Assembly (NCBI GenBank): GCA_963965975.1
Contig: OZ014411.1
Span: forward strand, 3,457,001-3,521,000
Origin: Xestospongia bergquistia
Taxonomy: Eukaryota > Porifera > Demospongiae > Haplosclerida > Petrosiidae
DNA: 64,000 nucleotides
Direction: 5' to 3'
The stretch's first letter is position 1. Every line of letters starts with the position of its first letter. The notes beneath the pieces are model-generated. The model saw nothing but the letters and a program-made list of their open reading frames with translations, did not search any database and was not told the DNA's origin. Of the stretch, positions 46,901-61,426 are shown in pieces. The translations under genes were made by a program, and so were the position numbers.

Positions 46901-48165
46901 ACCTCATTATAGCACCAAATATATAAGGTTATAAAGTAATATATATACAGTAATGTGTGATAATATTCCTATAATTATGGTAAATGTCCGTGCATGCATG
47001 ACTAAAGTATATCAAGGTCCTTCAACTAATACATACTGGTATATTAACTGGTTTGGGAATTATATGACATTTGTCTTGAGTTACATAGGTTGGACATGGA
47101 TTAGCAGGATTGTATTGACCACCACCTATAAGAATATAAAGAGATCACATCAATCATATAGTGTACAACTGTCAAATATGGTTATGACAGATATGTAAAT
47201 CCTGTTCTGACTCTAAGGACATCATGTACATGAGCTAAAAAGTAATTGAGACTAAAAAACAACCAAATCAAGTATTCATCAAACCAGTTAAACCTGTTTT
47301 AAGTGTAAATAGTAATATGTGACCATGTGGTTAAAATTGAAGTAGGTGCTAAAATAATAATATTTTGTAAACAATTTTGTAAGACAAAGTCATCATAAGC
47401 CATAGATTTAGTAGCTCAAGGCTCTTTTCCTTCCTTATTCATGTGTTTCTGATTTACACACACGCACCTATAAAGGGTTTGTACTGGCATACAAACAGAA
47501 ATGCATGCTGTCCATAAACACCAAATTTTCATAAAGGAATGTGACGGCAATATCCGGATTATTTTTACATTTATATTCCATTACTATTGTTTCAACATAT
47601 GGTGCAGTAAGAAAGGTATTATTATTTATGAGGACTTAAAGGTTAAAATCTTATTTATTCCTGGTTTAATAATTATTATTTATACATATTATAGTGGTGG
47701 TTTTACTGTGAGTTCATTTTAAAGGTTGAGTTTAAAACATTCTTGAGTGATTAAAATAAAAACTTGATACTTGGAACTGATTCAAGTAGCATGATACCAA
47801 CCTTAAAGAGTTCGTGTGGTGGATGAGTACCACCCACCATATTAAATTAATAAGCTCATATTAATAAAATTCATTGTTGAAGGTTAAATGCTGGTTTTGT
47901 GTATATTGCAGTTTGCAATATTTCATTACTAGGGCATAGTAATTCTATTTAGTAGATTTCAATAAAAAAAGAGCAGACACCAATTTGAATAGATGCTGTG
48001 TTGACACAAAAACTAAACACAGACACATGAGCAAATATATAAAGTAGACATATTTATAGCAATAACTAAATGGTTTACACATACAGCTTACTTACTTGAT
48101 CCTATAACAGTAATGCTTAGTCTCCTAACAAAGTACACAGAGCATCGTCTCGTCAACAGCCACAT
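43989..48165 (-). CDS. MRPS18: Mitochondrial ribosomal protein bS18m
   Basis: Five exons: 48165-48096, 47125-47037, 46864-46811, 46501-46438 and 44080-43989. All junctions are GT-AG, phases agree, and they total 123 codons including stop (122 residues). The N-terminus MWLLTRRCSVYFVRRLS is a typical mitochondrial targeting peptide. The core CPLCRNGLEKFGYE-DVLVLRQFLTPEGY-NRRKTGICPKMQRRLAKTIRR-GLLPNF follows the S18 pattern (C-x2-C; DV.LL.QF; TG.CPK.QR.L...I.R.R..GLLP). Animals have three S18 paralogues; this short protein resembles bacterial S18, and I do not assign A, B or C. The last intron (46437-44081) is enlarged by a decayed transposon. It shares a likely bidirectional promoter with the plus-strand exon at 48431. 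Confidence 0.93.
44081..44899. other. Left part of MRPS18 intron 4
   Basis: No gene seen. It may include the transposon end, since TACCGTAAATAGCTAG at about 44778 resembles the MITE end at 7094. Confidence 0.45.
44900..46241 (-). pseudogene. Decayed Tc1/mariner (IS630)-type transposase in the MRPS18 intron
   Basis: The coding relic starts at MSRNQPTFFEKK (46241), with a helix-turn-helix-like segment (RTAEATGLSLRTIN). An in-frame TGA stop follows (46124-46122), then a long open stretch (46121-45261) with DDE motifs: VYTDRTWVN, VIILDNASYHN and HCELNPIEL. A TAG stop immediately follows PIELA, where the family has Trp. Past it a frameshift and more stops occur, though VQQLVPEGFKHTTVDM, CRHVEDVEKNYIEKDG and an acidic GEEESDDDNELVDDGD tail can still be read. 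It cannot make an active enzyme. I could not define terminal repeats. Confidence 0.85.
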
Positions 48166-48430
48166 GGCAGAAGTTAGCTCTCACGTGATATAGAAGCGTA
48201 TGCGATTTTTCACGGATTCCGGAATCGTTGAGCCACACCTATAAACTGCAGTACGTAAAAAGAGGAAGTTATTATTCATGCTGTTCAGTGTTCACTAAGT
48301 CTTTGTTTGCTCATTGATAACGAAGGCTGTAATCCCAGATTGGAATTAGTACTGTTGACATAATTGAACGTATGTACATTAGAGAAGAAGGCTATATTTA
48401 ATACTCTAGGTGTATATACTTGGTTTACAG
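48166..48430. promoter_or_regulatory. Likely bidirectional promoter between MRPS18 and a plus-strand gene
   Basis: 265 bp separate the MRPS18 start codon (minus) from the acceptor site of the plus-strand exon. The part nearest MRPS18 (48171-48245) recurs at 51746-51822, including TCTCAYGTGATA and GAGCC(A/C)CACCTA. Confidence 0.55.
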
Positions 48431-48840
48431 ACTAACGACGCATTCGTACTAATGTTTAGTATAGTGCCATATCAAATGGGAAATGTACATATGGATGAGT
48501 CTCTTTGGATAGACGAAACAGAAGACTATGACTACTCTGAACCTCCACCTGAACAGAACTTAAGAGTTACTAGGTCATTACTCCCTATATGGGAAAACGA
48601 ACTAATTAAAAACCATAGAGCAGTAATTAGACGTTCCTTCCCACTTCTTCATGCACTCCATCAACCAGCCAAAGACAATAGTTACAATAACAATATCAAT
48701 AATAATACTGAGCTGTTTCCTGTAGCTGAAGGATTGCATTTGTCACCTCGTTTGATGTTGGCGTGTATTCCTCACTCAACAATAAGACTGTTCATTTATT
48801 TTCAAGTCTATTTTCTCTTATTGCTGGCAATTCAATATTT
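48431..48840 (+). CDS. Exon paralogous to the N-terminus of the downstream LIM gene
   Basis: It follows a good acceptor (TTGGTTTACAG). It encodes TNDAFVLMFSIVPYQ and DESLW, matching PNDAFLPMFSIVPYQ and DESLW at 52.1-52.25 kb, and later VIRRSFP against LIRRNFP. It ends at a donor TTTGTGAGTAAC in phase 2, which does not fit the phase-1 LIM exon at 61428; alternatively it stops at 48844. The C-terminal stretch (IYFQVYFLLLLAIQYL) is hydrophobic. This is either the terminal part of a separate short gene or a decaying duplicate first exon. The true start codon is not certain, as no ATG lies in frame between the acceptor and MFSIV. Confidence 0.45.
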
Positions 48841-49140
48841 GTGAGTAACATTTCTAAGAGTAAAAAGTAGTAATAAATCTGTTATCACTTTGTTCAATGT
48901 GCATGTTATTCTTTCCTACACGACAATAAGACAATTTTCTTCATTTAGGTCTCCTACCTCTTATCACAGTCTATTAACTATTTGTAAGTGATTATATTAT
49001 TTACTTTATTTGATGTGGGTGTGTCTTCATTTCTTGCTTAGTGATAAGACCATTTTGTTCATTTTCAGGTCTTTTTTCCTGTTATTGCTGGTTATTGAGT
49101 ACATTTAATAAGAAATAAACAATCATGATGTGATTTTAAG
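48755..49140 (+). repeat. Three diverged tandem units with exon-like signals
   Basis: Units start near 48755, 48899 and 49015 (about 115-145 bp each). Each has GTG(C/G)(G/A)TGT, then AATAAGAC..TTTTC..TTTCAG/TTTAG, then a TCT-rich exon-like piece. The first two pieces end in GTGAGT and GTAAGT. I see no long frame through them. Confidence 0.45.
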
Positions 49141-51745
49141 TGCATGTATCATTTTGATACATGACCTCATATAACTTCTGTCCATGATTCTAATTATATG
49201 CATGTTATAATGGATAATTATTTCCCTCATGCATACTACTGTGGTACTCTATTGTATTCTGTTATATTATAGCAAAATGCAATTCTAAATTAAGTAGTAT
49301 TTCTGCATATAAATAAATTACATTCAAGTTGCAATTGTAAACAGCAATGTCTGGAATATTATGGGTGTTATATAATATTATATTTGTATATGCTTTCAGG
49401 TATAGAAATACTTCATTTATTATAATGAAATGTGATCGTTTATGTACTATAATTCATTAGTAACAAAATGGTGTTATGAATAATAATAAGACAGTATGTA
49501 ATGTTTCAAAATGTTTTCAGTAGTAATTACTGCTCTTTAATTGATAACAACAACAACAGAAAATCCAACTAAATTCTGTTAAAGAACTCTATAATAACTC
49601 AATTGCAATGTACAACTGAATGGAATGAATTAATTTACTTGCAACATATGAAAATATTCATCTTATTTCCTGCAGGTAATAGTATGTAAATACATCCCAA
49701 AGTAAGTCGTGAATATTGTTATATTTCTAATGAATATATGTTGTCATCAGTTAACGGAAAGTTCCTTGCGTTCTTGCTAAGTGTCTCTCAGTCTATTAGC
49801 ATGTTACATCTCACTATATTTACAGCTTTAATAATATTCACGTTTCCCTCATGATTATTTTAGCAATGAACTTCTGGTAACTCTGGCAGCAAAAGCTACA
49901 TTGTAATTGCGTTAAGAAGAGCAAATTTGACAAAAATAAACATGTTAATTATAATTATTATTTATTGAAACTGTGATAAAGTACTATAAAATTTTGTAGA
50001 TAATAATAATGACGAGGTCAAAGGACATCAAATTATATGTTAAAGGATAAGATAGTTATAATTATGATTATAGTATTACAATGTGTGGTAACATATTTTC
50101 AGTGCAGTTTATGATATGGTGCTAATTGACTTCATAGCGATACTTACAACATACAGACAGTTAAAATTGTTATTGTCCATGTAAGACACTCAGTCTGCTG
50201 CTATATCTATAATATTGGTTGGATCTCAATATGCCTTAAAGTAATTGTCAATTCATTTGTATTAACAACTGGAGCAACTTTATTGTTGACTGTATCAACA
50301 CTGCATGTAATATGTGATTGATTTGCATTATAAATCTGAAAACTGAGGTTAATCTGACTACTACAAGAACTTGATAATCATCAGTTATTAGTTTACAAAA
50401 ATACTGAGAATTAATGGAATAGTCAGATGTTTTGTCAATTTTGCCAGTTTAAACTCAATACAATAATAATTTTGTGTGTTAATTGTAGCTATAGATTAGC
50501 ACTGAGAGTAGTGGTCAATTATTATTAGAAAAATTGATTAATCAATACATGGATTATAAAAGTAACACAGCCTTGGAATAGTTTTTTCTTTTAAATCTGG
50601 TCATATTCAGTCTATAGAACACAGTTTCTAATCATGATGTGTTCATCTACTATGTTGATGTAGTATCTATTATAGTCTGTCACTACTTGTATTTGTTGGT
50701 ATAGTACTAGCTCATATATACAGGTATATTAAAATTAATGAAAATGTGGGCAAAACTATTACTTTCTATCAGACTAGACTTGATAAAGAAGAGTTGTTAT
50801 TACAAGAAAGATAATGTAACACATAATTATGAAGATCAGTCAGAACAACATTCTCCAGTTCATACTGTTCATGTCATGTAGAAGAGAGTCTTTAATATTT
50901 GATCATGAACTTACATGATATCATCATGATGACACATAATAATTCTTGAAAAGTGACATTTGAAGGTGATATTGCAGTGTAATAAAACTCTATAATACAA
51001 AACCTGTAGTATACATCAGGAATGCCTTATGCCTGATATAATCTTTCACTGTATATTGGACATATCAACAATAATTTTTAACAAAATTATGATGCATCTG
51101 TTTTCATTAATCAGAGTTTATATTGCCACTGCTATTTGATGCCTCTTGTCATCAGGAGCTATGGAGCTATTATAATAGAAACAAAATAAATGAATGATTT
51201 TAGAATGAGGTATATAGTAGATACATGTATGTGTTAATATGTAGATACAGTGAAACCTCTACTGTAATAAAATCAAAGGGGGACATCTTTAATTATATAA
51301 TTAAAGTAAATTGCACAAAATAAAGTGATAATTTAATGGAAATGGTTTGTAAGTGCTAAATTTTATGTAGGGTATTAAATATCATAATAGACGAAATCAA
51401 TGTTAATTAAGGGCCAATCAAATTAACAAAATTAAATGTCATATAATTTTTTTTCCATACTAATATAACACACTAAATACAATCAACCATTATGCAGCTT
51501 CTCCAGAAGTTTAAAAAGAAAGCCAATCTAGATTCTATAACCATTATTCTTTGCTTCTTTAAACAAGTATCAATGATTTGGCTGACTGTTAAACTATACA
51601 GTAAGTAAGTATACAAACTAATAGTGATGACTATAGTTCCTTCTCAATGTTTTGCATCCTTTAATAGGTTGTGAGCATTTACAATTTTCAAGCTTTGAAA
51701 GATGGGAATCCTTTGTTGGTGACACAGCGACAACAACCACGAGGA
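49141..51745. other. Intergenic or intronic sequence, no gene seen
   Basis: AT-rich, with no open frame of note and no RNA gene recognised. Confidence 0.6.
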
Positions 51746-51822
51746 CGAAACAGGTCTCATGTGATACATGACTAACCGGGCTTTTACGGTATCTTCCGGA
51801 GATATCGAGCCCCACCTACTAT
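51746..51822. repeat. Second copy of the MRPS18-side promoter sequence
   Basis: Aligns with 48171-48245 (TCTCATGTGATA, CGGTATCTTCCGGA, CGAGCCCCACCTA). The minus strand next to it (about 51740-51710) retains traces resembling MRPS18 exon 1 (GTGGTTGTTG versus GTGGCTGTTG) but no usable frame. Confidence 0.6.
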
Positions 51823-52102
51823 TCCTGCTAATAACAAGCTTCCTTCTTTATTGACATATTGACAGTAAAGATTTTTATATTTGTGAGCAGAGGCATTGAT
51901 AGCTATATTGTGGATATTGTTAGTGATTGTATTCTTGCTGACTTTGTTAGCCAGATCGACAGTACTAAACAAACTGTTCAATTCAGTCATTTGCTCACAG
52001 ACAATCCATATCTCAGTTGGAATGCAGTTTATAAAATTTATTGAATTAGTCAACAGTTACTGAGAAATACTACTACATTAATACAGAGCAATACAGCGTA
52101 GT

Positions 52103-55100
52103 ATGCGTTTACTCCTACGTGGTGCTCTGGCCTCAATTTGGTATAGAGTATTGCCTAACGACGCATTCCTGCCCATGTTTTCCATAGTGCCATATCAAAA
52201 TATAATAGCACAAGTGGACGAGTCCCTTTGGGAAGTAAGTGCAGCCTCTGAAAGTGACTTAATCTCGAGCGTAGCCGATTCACGAGCACTTGAATCAGAG
52301 TTAGAAGACGGCACTCCATCAAATTCACCCTTGATTAGAAGAAATTTCCCCAATAAGGCTCTGAAGGAAGAAACTAGTGAACTTCAAGCTGAGCCGACAT
52401 TTCTTTCTGGTCTGGATAGATTAGAGGAACCATATTCACAAACAGTAAAAGTAGGTGGGGCTCATACTTCTTGTTTTGATAACAAAGGCAGTCAAGTACA
52501 GTTAGCTAGCCCGCCTCAAGATCACAGCACCAAACAAGACACTCAACTTTATCTTTCTCTTCCTATAACACCTCCTTCAAACTCAGATTCTGGTATTGGT
52601 CCATCCTTGAGCTCAGCTTTACTTAGTCTGCCTCCTTCAATAATAGTAACAAATGATGAGGGTCCAGATGCTAATTTAGAACAACTGCCATCCTTGGATT
52701 GTTTGAAAGAAGCTGAAGATAGAGAGATTGAATTGTCCTCACCAGAAATTACTACATCACTTGTACCTAGCACAGTTACAACTTCAGTATCATCTACTGA
52801 CTCTCTTTTGTACAGTCTACCAATAGGATTTACTTCACCGGTACCACAGAAAGAAGAAGTGGACAAAGTAGAACAATTTGAAGAACATTCCGATAACATG
52901 AGTGCACAAGATAAAATTGGGAAATTTAATGAAATGGCTGCTAAGAACTCCCCAAAAGGGCGTGTCAAAGGTATGGATTTCTCAAAAATGTCCCAGAGAT
53001 CAAGAGGCCGGTGTGCTCGATGTGGCAAGTTAGTCTATTTTGGTGAGTCAGTTTAATTATATCATGTCTTATAATCTTTGTATCATGACATTGACTTTAG
53101 TGTAAGCAGTTTACACATCTTACTTTTAGTGATAGTTCTTACTGATTAAAATGTGCAAAGTCTGCACTTTCTGTTATTGTAATACAAAAGATAAATAAGT
53201 AAATTAACAGACTCTCAGTTAGAGAAATGATATATTTGAGTAATGAGAATAGCAAAAGGACAATGGATGAATGTGTCAACAAATGATGGTTGGATACTAT
53301 TACACTTGTTAACTTTTAAGGCAAATCTTTATTCCATGTTTCAATGACAAATAAGATTTGAATGGACCAACAAAGCACTGTAGTACTGCACAGAGCTATA
53401 AATGGCTCCTTATAAGTTACCATAGCTTGAGTTTGCCAACTAGTAAAATATAATAAAAACAAGGGAAATAAAGAAAGCTAAAAATGGACACTGAGTGTCA
53501 TAACATGTTCTTGTGATAGAAGTCTTTCTTTTGATGTATATATTTGATGCCATGAAATAATAACATGGAACTGTTCAAGTATATTATTATGCTTTGTGTT
53601 CATCTCTAATATATATATTTTAACCTCGTTTCATATAATCAATACCTAATCTTATCACATATGTCTTGTTTACAAATCCTATCAAAACAAAGTATAAAAA
53701 CGTGAAAACTATATCTAAAAATTGTATTTATTTAGAATGCATAGTTTTAAAAGTAATAATTTGTTTATGAGAGCAATAACTATAATATGGACTGGTTAAG
53801 GCATGTGTTATGTTTAAATTAAAGATCATACTTAAATTTAAACTGATAATAATGAATTTTCAACTGATTCTACCTTATTAATTGATTGTATCTGATTTTA
53901 TAAATTGATTCTCCTCATGCACAATTTTTAATCAACTTTACACAATTTTTGAACTCTTTGTCATACTAAAATAAAATACATTGTAGCACTAACTGTGACA
54001 ATCCACTCATAGACACCTTCTGTTTAACTATACTAAAAATATAATCAATAAATGTTATTTCAGGATCTATATTAAGTGTTTACCTTATGAAACCTTAGTT
54101 TCCCCTATCACTGTCATGACATTGACCATTATTGTTATTTTTATCCAAATGTCATAACCTTAGAACAAACACTTTGTCTAATATGAATAACCAAACCCTG
54201 TTTATTCTGTATATAACTATGTAGTATCAATTGTTGCCTTCAAATTATTTTAAACTGTCCCAAAACTTTAAGACCTGACAAAAGTGACATCCATTTGAGA
54301 AAAACTGAATGTCAACTTAATATATTATTACAATGAAGGAATTTACTGGTCCCTGCTCTTATTTATCTAATTATGTTAATTGCATCTTTGTTTGCTTTGC
54401 AATTTTTGGCGACACCTAAACGATTGATATTGATAAAATGAAAATTGATAATATGACTCATAATGACAACATCACTCATACCCCGCATTTACTGCTTTAT
54501 AAAAGTAAGACCTCATACTAATAACAAATGTTTGATCTTTCACTAAAAATAGTTTATGTCTTTTCAAAGTATTCTTAACTCTTAATATATAGAGTAATGA
54601 TGAATTAAAAATTGCACTTCTTAAAGTGGTATAGTATAATGAAAATACTGGTATTATCATTATTGCCTCTCTGTGAATTAATATGTACTTTATAATTACT
54701 TCATGACCGCAATTACTATACCTTCTTTACTGAAGTATTTATTGAACATATACTTACCATTATGCCATCAGGCATGACTATAGGGATTCATTGTAATGTT
54801 CTTATTCTTCTTTTTTGTGAATATTATTAAGTAGAGAATATATAATATTATTATCAAAATGAAGTAATGCTGTTACTGTTAATGTTATGAACTAAGTATA
54901 ATAATCTCTTGGTATCAGCTATCAAGTGTTATAGAAGATACTGTTATTATTACTGCTAATCTTATTTAACTGCAGTGTTTAATAAATATTAAATTCACTA
55001 ACTACCTTAGTTTTAACTTTGAAAATTAAATTATTATAAATGTAGCCGGGCTACTTGCAAATTTTTCCATCTTAATTATTGTTATTGAATGCATAGTTAC

Positions 55101-58100
55101 TTGTCATTTCTTTTAATTAATAAGTGCTCAATATACTTTCGTTGCTCATACTTATCATATAAGTTTGTCATCATAGTGATCTATATGATTGCTATACGCT
55201 GGATAATCTATATTCTGCCACAGGCTATACTGGGAGGCATCAGCATACCAAGATATGCTTGTCAAAAGCTTTGTTACTGTGGGTGCTGTGAAAATTGTAA
55301 AAAGATGAGTGGTAATGGCGCGTAGGAAGGCTTCATACTTCAAATAATGTTTTGTCTGCATTCCACCACCATTGAATTAACGCGGACCACCCCCAAAAAT
55401 TACTAGCTCCGCCTACTCTGTGATTTCACAAGTCGGTGAAGGAAGCTGTTCGTCGCGAGAGTTGTGGTCTTCAGTCAGTAGTAGCTCCTGTTGCTAGTAG
55501 TTTAGTGAATGCTGTTGTGTGCATTCACGTAGCATATTTTAGTCTATTATTTGTTAACTGCGATCTAGCGTCATACTTTTTTTGTCGTGAGTTAACACTC
55601 GCCGCACCCAATACGACTTTTTCAGGTGAGTCAGTAAATCTTGCATATCACATTTCTTAATGGCATCAGTTAATCACGTCAGTTTAAGGTCACGAAAGTC
55701 ATATTGAGCTGTGAAATGTTAAGAGTTCAACAAACGTTATCAAACTGTTAATATGTTAGTATTACACTGATATGTGCCAATTGTAGTCCATGATATCTGT
55801 AGTAGATAGACCCTATGTCTAAATAAACCAGTCTTAGGATATAATGATAACTTAATTATTGTTACTCCATTACAGGTGTTAATCTTTATAACTTGACTGT
55901 CACTATCAATATTATTAAACTTTATTGGTGTCAGTCAATACTGTCTGTTATTTCTATGTATCATAGACAGCTTATATAGGAACTATGGCATCATATAACA
56001 ATGTATGAGACAGTGTGACATACTTGTGTCATAATAGTTGTCTCTGATGTGTTGGAGGACTAAGCCCTAATCATCTGCTATATTATAGTGTAGTACATGT
56101 TTTTAATAGTGAAAGTGTTAATTTGAAAGCTAGTGCTAATTTGATAATATATGTCTGTACAGTGTTAGTGTGAGCACTTTAACATTATTATATAGACGCC
56201 TATTAGCTATGTGTATATAATGTTACTGTTTGACTTGTATGGGAATATGTTTTAAACAACTTTTTTTTTATTACTACCAGTTTCCTTGTTATTTCAAACA
56301 TGACTCAAACACAGCCAATGAGAATTGCTATAAGAACAGTCAGTGTTCAGTTGAATATCTTAATATACCTACATTATAATTCATGGGACATTTATTAGTG
56401 TATGCCTCATACATAACTCTGAGATCACAATGTAAATTCTTCCCTTTTTAGTATTCACGTATCAATCAAGGTTAGAGTACATTGATACTCTGTAATCACT
56501 CAATACTACTTTTTCCCTTTACACTTTATATTATGTTGCCACTATGTCTCTGTCATTCCTACATTGCTATTAGCATGTTATTAGTATTGCTTTAAGATAA
56601 CTGTTCGTTTCATAGTTTTGTCTTTAGTTTTTGACCTCAGGAGTGTGCATAGAATGTTTAGATATTAGAATGAAACTGAATGAGGCGACTCTGTGTACTT
56701 ATTATCTAACCAAATGTCATTCAATAATATTAGTATTTGCTTTAGTATTAGTCTTACTGTACCATATTTTGCGGGAAAGCGTTTTTTTGCTTACATTCAA
56801 TTTGTATTCATTTTTTTAGATTTATTGATATGTGGTTAGTATTGAATTGTATAAGTACAGTTTCAATGTTCTTTTATAATATTCACTACTTAATAGCTCA
56901 TTCCAATTATGATTTGAATGAGGAATTATGTAATTTCCTAATAAATTATGTCATTGTACAAACTAAAGTCTTATATATGAAAGTATATTATATGTTATAT
57001 CATCAGCTTATGTTAATTCATTTGTTACTGTGCATAAAAAGATGACAAATGGTTGTATGTGAAATACTGTCCAAATTGTAATAATTCCAATACCACAAAG
57101 TGTATATAAAAACATGATAGTAACACTTAGCAGTGATAGTACTCAACAAGAATACCTGTGAGATTGTTTCATGAGTATTTTAAAGACAATATAATATTGT
57201 ATTGTGTACATTATGGGATAATATCTCAATACAGTTATTTACGTTTTGGTGCTGTAAAGAGCTTTAATTAAATATTTTGATAATGTTAATAATATTTAGG
57301 TCGTCAACCATACATGGTATAACTATGTCTGTCATATTAGTACTATTAAACTATTAATACTGCAATTAGTCTCTAAGCAAAAGAATTTTATCTAAAAAGG
57401 TCATATTTGAGTTAGATTGTAGGGATAACCCACTATTGACTCTGTGTTTGACCTCTTTTACAGAAAGTGCTGTTTTTACATCATGTAGTACACTTGTCTT
57501 CCTATCAATAATACATTATAATACTACTTATTATGCCATTCAATACTAAATCTTTGTTATTGTAATACTAGTATTTTATACAGACTTATATAGTCAAGTC
57601 TGCATTAGTTAACATAGAGTCCACAACTGTGTTTTCCTAGTATGTGTTTCATTGAGCCATTGTTTACATAAACATGTACATGTACATGTCTAATACACGT
57701 TATTGACTTTATTTATTTGTTTATTGTATTCCCTAAATAATGTTGTCTATGTTGAAGGCAACGTGTCTATAAACCCCTTGACAATGTGTCGGTGGTATGT
57801 TCACTAACCAATATGTTATGTAGTTCACTAAACAATATGTTATGTAGTTTATATGAACTGGTAATGTGAGGGAAATGTTAAATAAGCTTATGTTACAAAT
57901 GAAACTATCTACATTGTAGCTAAGATGATAGGGCATACCTCTATGTCAGTTGGTATATACCAAAATGGTCTGTATTTTGTAGGTAATAATGTGGTTTGTA
58001 AGGTACATCCCTTATAATTAGTGGTAATTTAATATAAGAATTTTCTTATTACTAGTAGTTTCTTTCATTTTTGGTTGGTTAGTGAAGTTGAATAAATTGA

Positions 58101-61100
58101 ATTCACTATATCTTTCAATTTCCTTTTGTTATTTTGATAGCTATTATAATATCATTAGTATTAATGAGGAGTGAATTTGTCTCTATTGCCAAAAAGCCCT
58201 TATAACAACATTATCCTATATGTAGTCATCTAAAGTAGTGCCTATTTTATCATCAAAATAATTGTAGAAAAGAAAGAGAGGATATTCAAAAAAACATGTT
58301 ATCTATAAATATAACTATGTTATACTAATATTAACTGATGTAGTACATGTTGTCTGTCAGGCTTCACATGTGTCAACCATGTGTAAACATTGACACAATC
58401 TCACATACAGTGTTATACATACTGCAATATAGTAGTTGGTTTTCTGTGTTCAGTATTATTTTACACTGTTGTGGTCATTGTGGTTTAACTTGTATAAATT
58501 CTCTTATGCATAATTATACAGGAGACATGATGATGTGCGTTAGATTTTAAACATTTGCTTTTCTTGAGAAATGTTTCAGTCATTAGAGTTACTTTTGTTA
58601 AAGCACAACTTGCTAAACAAGATAGCAAATTGTCAAGACTGTTATCATCTGTTACATTGGTATAATGTACTGTTGTGTTAGTCAGGTGATAAAATGTTTA
58701 TGTAGCTCTAACTGTGTGACTCTCCTACTTGTCATTACAGATACTATGTTATCATAAGCAGATCTATTAACTAAATAAACATGTCCAAGTACTTTAGACT
58801 ACATACTGTGACGTCTTATGCTTAGAAGCTTTGTGTTTGATTGATGTATCTGGATGAATAAGATTGCTCTCATTAGTTATTATAGTACATTGAACACTAA
58901 TAACTAGTAATTGTTTTTGTTCTAATGGCAGTATATATGATTGTATGTATTATTGTACCAATAGCAACTGTAATAGAATTATCTGTATAGAATTTATTTG
59001 TACTTAGAACATCGTCTGTACCATTAATTTCCATTATATGTTAATTGTATGTTCACACTATCTACCTAATGCGTCTTGCTGTTGTTGAACTCTTAACATC
59101 ACATTGACTGACACAGGCATTGCCTATACTTTGTTTTATTGATCTCTCTTAGGAATAGATAAACTTGCAGCCATTAAGAAAACAAAAACAGCCTGCTGTA
59201 CATTACACTAACTTGTACTTCATTTTAAACTGATTCAATTATCTCTTAAGTCACTTTCTTTTGTCAGTGTGTTTTTAAGCTGACTTGAAAGAAGCATTAC
59301 ATAACAACATTCATCGAAAGTTGTTTTACTTTGTAGATATAGAGTTGTTATGTTAATAGAAATAAAAGTAATGGACATTATATTTCTTTAGTAAAACTAT
59401 GATATATATATATACATATAGAAATGCATATGTATATATATTATATTATTTTATTCAGTTTAAAATGAAGAGACAATAAATATAGAAACTCTAATGATCT
59501 ATTTTTCTTTCTCACTGGCTCTATCCAGTTGTACTACAAACTTCCTCTATATACATCTAGTTGATAACTTCAAACAGTAATAGAGACTAAATCTTCCACA
59601 ACTAGGGACTTCTTGTATTTTGATTATTATTTTCACAACACTATCTTTTCAAGCAAGTACACTTGTTATTTGTGGAGAGTTGAAACATTTTTAAAACCAC
59701 GCCCATTGCTTTCTAAACTTATCCTGTCATTTCTCTTGTGATTTAAATTGGTCACCGTGGCAACAGTATGTCAAAGTTAAAGAAGTTAGGATTTGGAAAC
59801 AAGAAAAATAAACCTGGTACTAATGGTATTGTTGATACAGCAGGTATGTCTTATAAAGTTACTATATATATAGGATTCTGTGTAGACCAGGTGTCCCTAC
59901 ATGTATCATTAATATGAAACAGCCATGTCAATACTAATAAGATTAAACTTTGATATGTAATGATACACCTGCAGTTATTGAAATATGTAGTGTGTCATCA
60001 GTCCAAGAGTACCTTACTACTAGGAATGCTAATAATGTACATTCACTTGTAATGGCCCGTGAAAGTAATAAATGAATCTTGCTGTGAAAGTGTTCTTAAT
60101 AATTTAAGTCCTCCTCACTCTCTGGTACAGGATAAACTATCTACACGTGTAACTTCATAACTAACTAATTCATTATGCTAAGATGTGGTATACTGATATG
60201 AAATAGTTTTTAGGGTATATTGTAAAGTAATGTTGAGTTCTCTGTATGAGGGGGATTTAAAGCCCATTGACTGTTCCTGGATATAGTTCTTAGTCAGTGT
60301 ACCTCAAACTTTGTAATGTACATTAAAAAGAACCCAGCTGTTTTGTTATATACACCAGCTGTCTGTTACCACCTGTATCTATGATATTTTGGCTGCTAAG
60401 TCAGTAGTGAATACCCCTAATAAACTCTTATAAGGAATTAGTGGGAGGATATTGGTATCCTAGACATTCTTTGTATTCAATACGTCTTCCCTTGTAATTT
60501 CTATTTTCAGGATACACTCCAAAATAAACATTATGTAAAATATCTCATTTTATATTATTGTATACAACAACACTTTACCTTGTACATTCAGTTGTGTTCT
60601 TCTGCCACATTGTCTCTTTTTTTATAGTCTACAATCTTAGCTACATAACCACATCCATATCTAGTGTGTTGGTATGTGTGGTTATTGTCCCATAATGTGT
60701 GTTGAAGGACTACTACATCAATGAGCTAGCCAATAAAACAATTAAAGATATCTTTATTACCTGAAACTATATTTGTCAAATGTTCATCATTAAGTTGATA
60801 AACACTGCAATATTATATGTACACATACTATTGACATCTCCTGTAGATATGACACGAATACTGCTGTTATATTATACATGTATGTAGTGACAGCTAAACT
60901 TATTTGCCTGACATTTTGTGTTTCATTTATTGTTATTTCTTGATCTTTCACTCTGAGTTTGTATTGACTATTGATGTTATGTCTAAACATACATATCTGA
61001 TAATGCTATGTCCAGAAACGCATATCTCATAATGTCTAGTCATAATGCCTTAAATATGATCCATAGGCTAATAACATAACAATTTGAGGTGTAAGAGAAT

Positions 61101-61352
61101 AATATTGTAGTTTAAAATAATTATGACTGTGATATTCCTGTAGAGGTCAAGTTTAAATCTTGATATCATCACCTATTTGGTATTATTATATATTTTGAGC
61201 CAATATATGTATGATATCATTATATAGTGGAGGGCTCAGTATGGCCTACAGAATCCTTATCCACTCAATTAGAGGATAATATCATTGCTTCTCAATATAT
61301 TACATTAATAATTGTATTATACTCTTTCTCTCTCTGTCTCTCTCTGTCTCTG

Positions 61353-61426
<74 letters not shown>

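Noticed and set aside
52549-53028. 159-codon minus-strand frame
   Set aside because: It is the antisense shadow of the first LIM exon, with no splice or domain support.
54472-58550. Several 60-80 codon frames within LIM intron 1
   Set aside because: They are AT-rich chance frames with no domain, no paired splice sites and no similarity among themselves.
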